From: Thermoleophilia bacterium
GTDB taxonomy: Bacteria > Actinomycetota > Thermoleophilia > Gaiellales > Gaiellaceae
Reading direction: 5' to 3'
Assembly: GCA_016844515.1 (NCBI GenBank)
Contig: JAERMP010000069.1
Coordinates: 1 to 18,284 of the forward strand
DNA length: 18,284 nucleotides
The position numbers were made by a program, and so were the translations under genes. Every line of letters begins with the position of its first letter. Position 1 is the stretch's first letter. Positions 1 through 5,400 of the stretch are shown piece by piece. The notes beneath the pieces are model-generated. The model did not search any database, was not told the DNA's origin, and was given only the letters and a program-made list of their open reading frames with translations.

Positions 1-528
1 CTTCGAGCCGAGCCAGTTGAGCGCCGGATCGCTCCCGTAAATCGGAATCTCGAGACTCTCCGCCAGCGCGACCTCGTCAGCCGTCATGCAGAACGGAAGG
101 ATCATCGCGAACTCCGGCTTCCCGACGAGATCCTTGATCCGACGGATGGCACCAGGACGCGCGAGAAGCTTTCGCGAGAGCGGCTCGTTGCGGCCGTCGA
201 CGAGCGAGACGGCCACGAAGCGTGCTCGCGCCTCAGGTGTGTCGAGCTCAGGGACGAGGCCGAAGTAGTAATCCAGCACGCGCGAGTGGATCGGCTGCGA
301 TGTCACGTAGATGACCCGCGACCTCGGCGCCCGGAGGAGGCTCAGCACCATGCAGAGGAACCGCTCCTCGTACGCCGGGAAGACGGGGATCAGCTGGTCC
401 GGGACGTCGAAGCTGATCGAGTGCACGACGACGACCGTGCGCTCGACGTCGCCGATCGAGCGCAACGTCACGGTCGGCCAGAACTGTCGGAACGTGGCCT
501 GGAGCTCGGCGAACGACGATTCAGCCAC
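1..528 (-). CDS. PGM1-related peptide ligase (ATP-grasp), N-terminal part, cut by window edge
   Basis: The 176 visible residues resemble the pre-ATP-grasp half of the PGM1-related ligases, which join amino acids or peptides at the expense of ATP (PGM1 of pheganomycin biosynthesis is the name-giver). Seen: a beta strand VVVVHSISF at 32-40, YEER at 53-56, YVTSQPI at 74-80, LSRKLLARP at 117-125 and IPIYGSDPAL at 161-170, in the order expected for this family. The catalytic ATP-grasp domain would lie beyond base 1, so activity cannot be judged. The GTG at 526-528 is the only possible start because an in-frame TAG sits at 538-540. There is no Shine-Dalgarno; TAGCGT lies six bases upstream, which suggests a leaderless mRNA. 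It is divergent from the SDR gene at 575. The substrate is unknown, and many actinobacterial members are not part of any known biosynthetic cluster. Confidence 0.8.
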   Translation of the reverse strand, partial: MAESSFAELQATFRQFWPTVTLRSIGDVERTVVVVHSISFDVPDQLIPVFPAYEERFLCMVLSLLRAPRSRVIYVTSQPIHSRVLDYYFGLVPELDTPEARARFVAVSLVDGRNEPLSRKLLARPGAIRRIKDLVGKPEFAMILPFCMTADEVALAESLEIPIYGSDPALNWLGSK

Positions 529-574
529 GGGTGGACGCTACTCCAGGAGCGACCCGCGTTGCTAGCGTGGCGGG
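529..574. promoter_or_regulatory. Compact divergent promoter with two leaderless-type -10 boxes
   Basis: The 46 bases separate two divergent GTG starts. On the minus strand TAGCGT (540-535) is followed by six bases and then the GTG at 528. On the plus strand TAGCGT (563-568) is followed by six bases and then the GTG at 575. The two hexamers are identical and placed the same way, so each transcript would start at or next to its GTG. I see no convincing -35 box for either. The two RNA polymerase sites would overlap, so the promoters probably compete. Confidence 0.55.
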
Positions 575-1222
575 GTGGCGACGCTGCTCGAAGGCCGTGT
601 GATCGCGGTTGCCGGAGGTGCGGGCAATCTCGGCCCAACTGTCGTTCGTCGACTAGCCGACGCGGGCGCCGTGCTCAGCGCCGCCGGTCGCGACTCACGC
701 CCGCTCGAGGCGCTGCGGGGAGACATCGGCGACATGGTCGAGCCTGCCGTCGTCGATCTCCTGGATCCAGAGGCGACGCGCGACTGGGCCGCCGGGCTTG
801 CCGAGCGGCACGGACGGATCGACGGGCTCGTCCACCTCGTCGGAGGGTGGCGCGGAGGCACCCCGATCGAGGACGCGCCGCTCGAGGACTGGGGCTTCCT
901 GAGCGGTCTGCTCGTGCGCACTGTCCAACATGCGACGCAGGCGTTCGCACGGCACCTGCTCGAGAGCGGGCGCGGGCGATTTGTGCTCGTGTCGGCAGGC
1001 CAGGCACAGGCGCCGACCCATCCGAACGCCGCCTACGCGGCCGCAAAGGCGGCATCGGAAACGTGGACCCTCGCTCTTGCCGACCGCTTTCGAGGCACCG
1101 GTGCGACCGCGAACATCGTCGTCGTCGGCGCAATCGTCACTCCGGCGATGCGCGCCGAGAGCCCCGCGGACACAGCCGCGTCGATGAACGGACAGCGCGT
1201 CACGCTTCGCGGCGCCGCGTAG
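575..1222 (+). CDS. SDR-family oxidoreductase, apparently lacking a C-terminal segment
   Basis: A short-chain dehydrogenase/reductase with a Rossmann fold; the substrate is unknown. Seen: the dinucleotide-binding glycine motif GGAGNLG at 14-20, HLVGGW at 87-92 (the NNAG region), Ser140, and the catalytic YAAAK with Tyr154 and Lys158. At 215 residues it is shorter than the usual 240-260. The shortfall appears to lie between MRAESP (192-197) and the final NGQRVTLRG (205-213). Relatives, as I remember them, carry about 20 more residues there, ending in a helix of the type FLCSD before the NGQR strand. The reading frame is preserved. The start is a GTG with TAGCGT six bases upstream and no Shine-Dalgarno. 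The gene stands alone and ends before the hairpin at 1250. Confidence 0.85.
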   Translation: MATLLEGRVIAVAGGAGNLGPTVVRRLADAGAVLSAAGRDSRPLEALRGDIGDMVEPAVVDLLDPEATRDWAAGLAERHGRIDGLVHLVGGWRGGTPIEDAPLEDWGFLSGLLVRTVQHATQAFARHLLESGRGRFVLVSAGQAQAPTHPNAAYAAAKAASETWTLALADRFRGTGATANIVVVGAIVTPAMRAESPADTAASMNGQRVTLRGAA

Positions 1223-1249
1223 GGCGGGGTCGCCCCAGCCGGACGACGC

Positions 1250-1277
1250 GTAGGGGCGACGCAAGCGTCGCCCCTAC
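1250..1277. terminator. 12-bp-stem hairpin between convergent SDR genes (REP-like, possible bidirectional terminator)
   Basis: The arms GTAGGGGCGACG (1250-1261) and CGTCGCCCCTAC (1266-1277) are perfectly complementary around the loop CAAG. The right arm includes the stop codon of the minus-strand SDR (1274-1276). There is no T tract on either side. A smaller GGGG-TCG-CCCC hairpin lies just upstream near 1226-1236. The position between convergent genes fits a bidirectional terminator. The GGGGCGACGC core also resembles dispersed palindromic repeats found between genes in several soil and aquatic phyla, so a REP element that doubles as a terminator is possible. Confidence 0.6.
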
Positions 1278-1990
1278 AAGTTCCAACCTCCCGCCACCTC
1301 GAGCACCTGTCCGGTGACGTACGCGGCATCCGGGGAGACGAAATAGACGACGGCTGCGGCGACCTCCTCGATGCGCCCCTCTCGGCCTGCCGGTATCTCG
1401 CCGAGCGGCTTCGTCGCAGAGTTCTCGATCACCCCGGGCGCGACGACGTTCGCCGTGATGCCGTTCGCCGCCTCCGCGCGCGCAATCGCCTTGGTCAGGA
1501 GGACGACGCCGGTCTTCGCGATCGCGTACGCGGTCATGTTGGGTCGCGCGAGAAGATTCTGCGCGCCGGCGTAACCGAGGTTGACGATCCTGCCGCCCCC
1601 GGCCGCACGCATGAGCGGAACGGCAGCGCGACAGGTCGCGAACGTTGCGTCCAGGTTGGTCGCGAAGACATCGTCCCACTCCTCGAGCGACAGCTCGTCG
1701 AGCGGGCGATAGACGTAGTTGCCGACGTTGTTGACGAGAACGGCAAGGCTGCCGAGCTCATCGTGAGTCTCCTGCACGAGCATGGCGGCTGCACCACTGT
1801 CGGTCACGTCCGCCTGGAGCGTGATCGCCCTTACGCCGAGTGCCTCGATCTCCGAACGCGTGGCCTCGGCCTCTGCGCCTGAGCGCCTGTAGTGCACCGC
1901 GACGTCGTACCCCTCGCGGGCGAGCGCGAGGGCGATCCCGCGGCCGATTCCGGTCGCCGAGCCCGTCACGAGGGCGCCGCCGCGACTCAC
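1274..1990 (-). CDS. SDR-family oxidoreductase with a non-canonical active site
   Basis: A classical-length SDR of 238 residues, FabG-like in overall sequence; the substrate is unknown. Seen: cofactor motif TGSATGIG at 9-16, NNVG at 87-90, the structural Asn112, and YAIAK with Tyr155 and Lys159. The position that normally holds the catalytic Ser, about 13 residues before the Tyr, is Gly142 in the stretch NLGYAGAQ, and no Ser lies nearby. The C-terminus [14 protein letters not shown] is typical. The GTG at 1990 is preferred over starts further upstream because the protein then begins [10 protein letters not shown], directly before the first beta strand. Its GTG overlaps the TGA of the upstream phosphatidyltransferase in a GTGA junction, so the two are probably translationally coupled. 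Confidence 0.85.
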   Translation of the reverse strand: MSRGGALVTGSATGIGRGIALALAREGYDVAVHYRRSGAEAEATRSEIEALGVRAITLQADVTDSGAAAMLVQETHDELGSLAVLVNNVGNYVYRPLDELSLEEWDDVFATNLDATFATCRAAVPLMRAAGGGRIVNLGYAGAQNLLARPNMTAYAIAKTGVVLLTKAIARAEAANGITANVVAPGVIENSATKPLGEIPAGREGRIEEVAAAVVYFVSPDAAYVTGQVLEVAGGWNL

Positions 1991-2817
1991 TGTGCGAGCG
2001 CTCGCCGGGCAAGGTGTTCGCGCCGGAGCTGCAGAACGGGAAGCAGCGCGAGACAGCCGAGCGCAAGCCACAGATAGACCGCTGGAGCGTCGAGCAGGAG
2101 GCAGAGGCCGAGAACGACGAGCTGAGTCGACAGGCCGAGGTTCGCGAGGACGGTCACGGTGAGGCGATCGTGGTACGCGCGGGTCGCCGCCTCACTTGGC
2201 GTCTTGCGGGCGGAAGCCCGCTCCAATCGAATCGCTGAGAACGAGCGCACGAGCCGGTCCTGCGGAGCGAACACGACTCGATAGACGCGCCCGAGCAATC
2301 TCTCGACCCATCCTCCCAAAGCCACAGGAACCGGCTTCGCCTCTCCACGAACCTCCCGGTACAGCTCGGTCACGTTGAAGTCGACGGTGAGCACGAGGGT
2401 GAGCGCGAGAAACGCGGCAACCGCGAGCCACGGCTGTCCGGTGACGTGACCGAGCGCAACGAAGAGCGCTGCGTTCACGGCGAGATCGGCCTCGGTATCG
2501 AGGTACCTGCCGGCGAGGGTCACCTTTCCAGAGACACGAGCGAGCTGCCCGTCCGCGTTGTCGAGCAGCGTCTTCGCCTGCAGGAGTAGCGCCGCGAGCA
2601 CGAGCTCGCCTCGAGCGAGAGCGAGAGCTGCACACAGGCCTGCTACGGCGTTCGCAAGCACGACGACCGGAGGGGAAATGCGGACCCGCAGGAGCCACGG
2701 CACGAGAGCGCTCGCCAGCGGGCGGAAGACGAGCTCGAGGACGAGCTCCCGTCCGGCACGTCGTTCAGGCAACGGCAGGAGCCTGGGTGCGGGCGGGTTC
2801 TCCGTGGAGATGCTCAT
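1987..2817 (-). CDS. CDP-alcohol phosphatidyltransferase family membrane enzyme
   Basis: An integral membrane enzyme of the family that transfers a phosphoalcohol from a CDP-linked donor to an acceptor alcohol in phospholipid synthesis. The complete signature D-x2-DG-x2-AR-x8-G-x3-D-x3-D is present: Asp86, Asp89, Gly90, Ala93, Arg94, Gly103, Asp107 and Asp111. Hydrophobic segments flank it, roughly at 50-83, 115-150 and near 225-260. A long loop at about 150-215 is rich in charged residues. The length (276 aa from the ATG at 2817) exceeds that of a minimal PgsA, so the acceptor (glycerol phosphate, inositol phosphate or another) cannot be assigned. The first 35 residues are Pro- and Arg-rich. 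No Shine-Dalgarno is visible. The stop overlaps the start of the following SDR. Confidence 0.88.
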   Translation of the reverse strand: MSISTENPPAPRLLPLPERRAGRELVLELVFRPLASALVPWLLRVRISPPVVVLANAVAGLCAALALARGELVLAALLLQAKTLLDNADGQLARVSGKVTLAGRYLDTEADLAVNAALFVALGHVTGQPWLAVAAFLALTLVLTVDFNVTELYREVRGEAKPVPVALGGWVERLLGRVYRVVFAPQDRLVRSFSAIRLERASARKTPSEAATRAYHDRLTVTVLANLGLSTQLVVLGLCLLLDAPAVYLWLALGCLALLPVLQLRREHLARRALAQ

Positions 2818-2829
2818 ACCGCTGCCGAC

Positions 2830-2848
2830 GATCGTAGATACTGGAGTC
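2830..2848. promoter_or_regulatory. Back-to-back -10 elements for the divergent PCD and phosphatidyltransferase genes
   Basis: On the plus strand GATACT (2837-2842) stands six bases before the TTG at 2849. On the minus strand TACGAT (2836-2831) directly abuts it and lies 13 bases before the ATG at 2817. The central TAGATA/TATCTA is nearly symmetrical, so one melted region could serve transcription in both directions. This rests on base patterns only. Confidence 0.35.
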
Positions 2849-3088
2849 TTGGCTGCGGATGTTTGGAGCGAGGTCGACAGCGCGCTCGAGCGCACGTTCC
2901 AGTTCGACGACTTCGTCTCCGCGCTTGCGTTCGTGAACCGAGTTGGCGAGCTCGCCGAGGTAGAGAATCACCACCCCGACATCGCGATCCACTACAACCG
3001 GGTGACGCTCCGTTGGTGGACGCACACGGCGGGCGGGATCACCGATCGAGACCGCGATCTCGCCGAGAGGACGAACCGCCTGCGGTGA
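2849..3088 (+). CDS. phhB: 4a-hydroxytetrahydrobiopterin dehydratase (pterin-4a-carbinolamine dehydratase)
   Basis: Dehydrates the 4a-hydroxy-pterin formed by aromatic amino-acid hydroxylases so that the cofactor can be recycled; cytoplasmic. Seen: the family signature ENHHPDIAIHYN with His41 and His42, and His59 in WWTH. The spacing of these three histidines matches His61, His62 and His79 of the rat enzyme with a constant offset of 20. FQFDDFVSALAFVNRVGELAE (18-38) is the helix before the signature. The start is uncertain. TTG at 2849 gives 79 residues and has GATACT six bases upstream. ATG at 2810 or GTG at 2804 would add 13 or 15 residues but would overlap the divergent gene head to head. 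None of these gives the usual N-terminal helix clearly. No pterin-dependent hydroxylase is in the window. The gene is coupled to the cupin by a GTGA overlap. Confidence 0.85.
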   Translation: MAADVWSEVDSALERTFQFDDFVSALAFVNRVGELAEVENHHPDIAIHYNRVTLRWWTHTAGGITDRDRDLAERTNRLR

Positions 3089-3471
3089 CGGCTGGCCCGA
3101 AGAGGTGGGAGTGGCCGGACGATCTCGATGCGGTTGTCGCGGCTTCCGAGCACCATTCGGTGTTGCTCGAGAACGATCGGGTGAGAGTCCTGAACACGAG
3201 GGTGGAGAGTGGCGACACGGTTCCGGTCCACACGCATCGCTGGCCCAGCGTCCAGTACGTGCTGAGCATTGCGGACTTCGTACGGCGTGACGCTGACGGA
3301 CACGTGCTGGCCGACTCGCGCTCGATGGAGCTTCCGAAAGAGACGCCGTTCACGCTGTGGTCGGAGCCGATTCCCCCGCATACGCTCGAGAACGTCGGCG
3401 AGCGGATCATCCACGTGCTCGCGATCGAGCTGAAGGATTCGCCCGACGAGGTGGCCCTCGACGAGCGCTGA
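3085..3471 (+). CDS. Small cupin-domain protein
   Basis: A single cupin barrel of 128 residues; function unknown. Motif 1 is seen as GDTVPVHTHRWPSVQYVLS, with metal-ligand candidates His49 and His51 and a Gln57 where a Glu ligand is usual. Motif 2 is seen as PIPPHTLENVG, with His99 and the H-x3-N spacing. Three histidines could bind a metal. GTG at 3085 overlaps the TGA of the dehydratase gene, and this start removes a long Arg-rich false extension upstream. Coupling to a pterin-recycling enzyme is suggestive but does not define a substrate. It could be a regulatory or binding cupin rather than a dioxygenase. Confidence 0.8.
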   Translation: MTAGPKRWEWPDDLDAVVAASEHHSVLLENDRVRVLNTRVESGDTVPVHTHRWPSVQYVLSIADFVRRDADGHVLADSRSMELPKETPFTLWSEPIPPHTLENVGERIIHVLAIELKDSPDEVALDER

Positions 3472-3492
3472 TGGGGTCGAGACTGACCTGCC

Positions 3493-3954
3493 TTACTCGG
3501 ACGCCTTGACGACGACCACGGGGCACGCAGCCCGATCGACCACGTGTCGGGAGACCGAGCCGAGGAGCGCCGCTTTGATCCCCGAGCGCCCGTGAGAACC
3601 GACGACGACGAGGTCGGCGCTCGCACTCTGGGACACCAGCACCTCCCCGGCATCGCCTTCGATGAGTAGCCGCTCGATCTCGATCTCGATCGCCGGCTCG
3701 GCGCCCACTGCGTCCGTAATTGCGGCGTCGAAGTCTGCGCTAGCAGCCTCTCGCTCTGCCTCGAGGTAACCGGGGAGGTCGACCGAGGGCATCGGCATCA
3801 TCCCCGGGTCTCCGATAGGCGCCGCGGGGACATACGCCCACGCATGAACCGCCACGAGCCGGGCACCTCGGAGGTTCGCTTCCTGTGCGGCCCAGCGCAG
3901 CCCCTCGTGGGAAGCGGCTGATCCGTCGACTCCGACGACGATCGTCCCGGACAC
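3493..3954 (-). CDS. Universal stress protein (UspA family, ATP-binding type)
   Basis: A single-domain USP of 153 residues, cytoplasmic, expected to bind ATP and modulate stress or dormancy responses. Seen: VVGVDGS at 6-12 with Asp10, and the nucleotide motif G-x2-G-x9-G-S at Gly119, Gly122, Gly132 and Ser133. The C-terminus is the usual hydrophobic strand CPVVVVK. The GTG at 3954 is chosen over the TTG at 3984 because the protein then begins MSGTIVVGVDGS, as most relatives do, and because TACGCT lies exactly six bases upstream. The 3984 start would fall inside the inverted repeat. It is divergent from HMG-CoA lyase and convergent with the cupin gene, 21 bases away. Confidence 0.92.
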   Translation of the reverse strand: MSGTIVVGVDGSAASHEGLRWAAQEANLRGARLVAVHAWAYVPAAPIGDPGMMPMPSVDLPGYLEAEREAASADFDAAITDAVGAEPAIEIEIERLLIEGDAGEVLVSQSASADLVVVGSHGRSGIKAALLGSVSRHVVDRAACPVVVVKASE

Positions 3955-3979
3955 CCCTCCAGCGTATCCCGCCGCTGCG

Positions 3980-3999
3980 TCCAAGTGACAAGTTGTTAC
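3980..3999 (+). repeat. Left arm of a perfect 20-bp inverted repeat; candidate operator
   Basis: The sequence tccaagtgacaagttgttac is repeated exactly, in inverted orientation, at 4039-4058, with 39 bases between. Each arm is itself a near-palindrome with core GTGACAAGTTGTTAC (consensus GTNACAANTTGTNAC). In the left copy the symmetry extends to AAGTGACAAGTTGTTACTT at 3983-4001. A dyad of this size fits a dimeric repressor such as a TetR, MarR or GntR family member. No regulator gene is in the window. Confidence 0.6.
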
Positions 4000-4038
4000 T
4001 TAGCCGTAGCCCCGCTCGACGCCTCGCATCGGACGCTT

Positions 4039-4058
4039 GTAACAACTTGTCACTTGGA
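4039..4058 (-). repeat. Right arm of the 20-bp inverted repeat; second candidate operator
   Basis: This is the exact reverse complement of 3980-3999, with core GTAACAACTTGTCAC at 4039-4053. It lies between the -35 and -10 candidates of the lyase promoter and so is well placed for repression. The centres of the two arms are 59 bases apart, between five and six helical turns. Confidence 0.6.
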
Positions 4059-4070
4059 TAAGGTGGCCGC

Positions 4071-4973
4071 GTGGACACCGGCGCTCGCGTGACCGTCTAC
4101 GAGGTGGGGCCGCGCGACGGGCTGCAGAACGAGCCGGACGTACTCAGTCCCGAGGTTCGGGCTGAGTTGATACGCCGCCTCGTCGCTACGGGTGTCGGGG
4201 CCGTCGAAGTCGCGAGCTTCGTCGATCCCCGCCGCGTGCCACAAATGGCGGGAGCGGAAGAGGTCGTCGCGGCGCTGGATCGCGTACCGGGAGTCGTCTA
4301 CGCGGGCCTCGCCCTCAACGAGCGCGGCTTCGAGCGGCTAATCGAAGCGGGGTTGGACGAAGTCCGCTTCGCGTTCGGTGTCACGGAGTCGTTCAACCAG
4401 CGCAATCAGGGCGCGACGGTGGAGGATTCGCTCGAGGTGGCGGCCCGGATCGTCGAGCGCAGTCGCGAGGGCGGACTCCGCATCGCGGTCACTCTCAGCG
4501 TTGCCTTCGGATGTCCGTTCGAAGGCCGCGTGGAGGCGGCGAGGGTGCTCGAGCTTGCCGAGCGCGTGGCGACAATGGGGCCCCACACGATCCTGCTCGC
4601 CGACACAATCGGAGTTGCCGCACCCAGCGAGGTGCGCGAGCTGATCACTCGAACCGCTGAGCTCGGCTTGCCCGTCGGCGGCCACTTCCACAACACCAGG
4701 AATACGGGATACGCGAACGCCGTCGCGGCGCTCGAGGCGGGCGCGACGGTGCTCGACGCGTCGGTCGGCGGCCTCGGCGGCTGCCCCTTTGCGCCCAAGG
4801 CGACGGGGAACATCGCCACGGAAGACCTCGTCTACGTCCTCCACCGTGAGGGCATCCAAACGGGGATCGATCTCGACGCGCTGCTCGGGGTCTCCGAGTG
4901 GCTCGAGGGTGTCCTCGACCGGCAGCTCGAGGGCCAGCTCTACCGCGCCGGAACCTTTCCTCCCGCGTTCTAG
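4071..4973 (+). CDS. mvaB: Hydroxymethylglutaryl-CoA lyase
   Basis: Cleaves 3-hydroxy-3-methylglutaryl-CoA into acetyl-CoA and acetoacetate, the last step of leucine breakdown; cytoplasmic TIM-barrel enzyme. Seen: GPRDGLQNE at 13-21 with Arg15 and Asp16, the metal ligands His205 and His207 in GGHFHN, the active-site loop SVGGLGGCPF at 231-240 with Cys238, and Asn247 in TGN. These match human Arg41, His233, His235, Cys266 and Asn275. The residue after the second His is Asn rather than the Asp often seen in this enzyme superfamily. Full length at 300 aa. The GTG start has TAAGGT six bases upstream and no Shine-Dalgarno. No other leucine-pathway gene is adjacent. It shares the CTAG at 4970-4973 with the convergent DsrE gene. 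Confidence 0.92.
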   Translation: MDTGARVTVYEVGPRDGLQNEPDVLSPEVRAELIRRLVATGVGAVEVASFVDPRRVPQMAGAEEVVAALDRVPGVVYAGLALNERGFERLIEAGLDEVRFAFGVTESFNQRNQGATVEDSLEVAARIVERSREGGLRIAVTLSVAFGCPFEGRVEAARVLELAERVATMGPHTILLADTIGVAAPSEVRELITRTAELGLPVGGHFHNTRNTGYANAVAALEAGATVLDASVGGLGGCPFAPKATGNIATEDLVYVLHREGIQTGIDLDALLGVSEWLEGVLDRQLEGQLYRAGTFPPAF

Positions 4974-5320
4974 AAAGTGACGACCCGATCCGCCCAGAGC
5001 GTCCAGTCCGTCAGCTCCTCGAGGGAGGAGTGGACGGCGCCGTCCGCGAGCCACTCGTCGCTGATCCCGCGAGCCTTCAGGCACGTGCCGCAACAGGCAA
5101 CCGGCACCCGCTTCTTCGCGAGGCCCTTGATCATTCGCTCGAGGTTGTAATACCCGTCTGGCGTCTGCTGGCCCGCAACGGCACAACCGACCGCGTCGCC
5201 CATGAGGAACACTCGCACTTCGACCTCGTCGCGCTTCGCCAGCGACAGAGCGAGCCGGAGACCGTTGTACGAGCGCTCGGTGCCGTACGGCGGATCGTTG
5301 AGAATGAAGAGGTAGCGCAC
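4970..5320 (-). CDS. DsrE-family protein
   Basis: A small protein of the DsrE/DsrF-like fold, a family linked to sulfur relay and to proteins of unknown role. Seen: the N-terminal strand and loop FILNDPPYGTERSYN at 5-19, the FLMGDAVGCAV stretch at 38-48, and a CCGTC cluster with Cys76, Cys77 and Cys80, of which Cys80 sits where sulfur-carrying members have their cysteine. GTG at 5320 (116 aa) is chosen because the protein then starts MRYLFILNDPPYG, as relatives do, and GACGAT lies six bases upstream. The ATG at 5356 would add 12 polar residues. It lies 80 bases downstream of fumarylacetoacetase on the same strand. No sulfur-metabolism gene is nearby, so persulfide transfer is only a possibility. 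Confidence 0.88.
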   Translation of the reverse strand: MRYLFILNDPPYGTERSYNGLRLALSLAKRDEVEVRVFLMGDAVGCAVAGQQTPDGYYNLERMIKGLAKKRVPVACCGTCLKARGISDEWLADGAVHSSLEELTDWTLWADRVVTF

Positions 5321-5326
5321 GCTCGC

Positions 5327-5332
5327 ATCGTC
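5327..5332 (-). promoter_or_regulatory. Candidate -10 box of the DsrE gene
   Basis: GACGAT on the minus strand is followed by six bases and the GTG at 5320, the same spacing as at the other leaderless candidates. The first base is G rather than T, which makes it weaker. It helps to decide the start in favour of 5320. Confidence 0.35.
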
Positions 5333-5400
5333 GGACGGATCCGATGCTGACCACATCGGGGAGAACGCCGCTCCGTCTGCGGGAAAGACCGGATCTGCGG

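Larger units (their letters stand above)
3961..4070. promoter_or_regulatory. Divergent promoter region for USP and HMG-CoA lyase
   Basis: The minus-strand promoter has TTGTCA (3991-3986), a 19-base spacer and TACGCT (3966-3961), then six bases to the GTG at 3954. The plus-strand promoter has TTGTAA (4037-4042), a 16-base spacer and TAAGGT (4059-4064), then six bases to the GTG at 4071. Both transcripts would be leaderless. Both -35 candidates lie inside the two arms of the inverted repeat, so a protein bound there would block both genes. Confidence 0.55.

Noticed and set aside
286..1317. A 343-codon plus-strand open frame across the first SDR and the divergent promoter
   Set aside because: The product is Arg-rich with no motif, it crosses the terminator hairpin, and it conflicts with the clear SDR and PGM1-like frames.
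3980..4058. The 20-bp inverted repeat read as insertion-sequence ends, an attachment site or a terminator
   Set aside because: The 39 bases between the arms hold no gene, there is no target duplication that I can see, and the site lies between divergent starts rather than after stops. Operators fit better.
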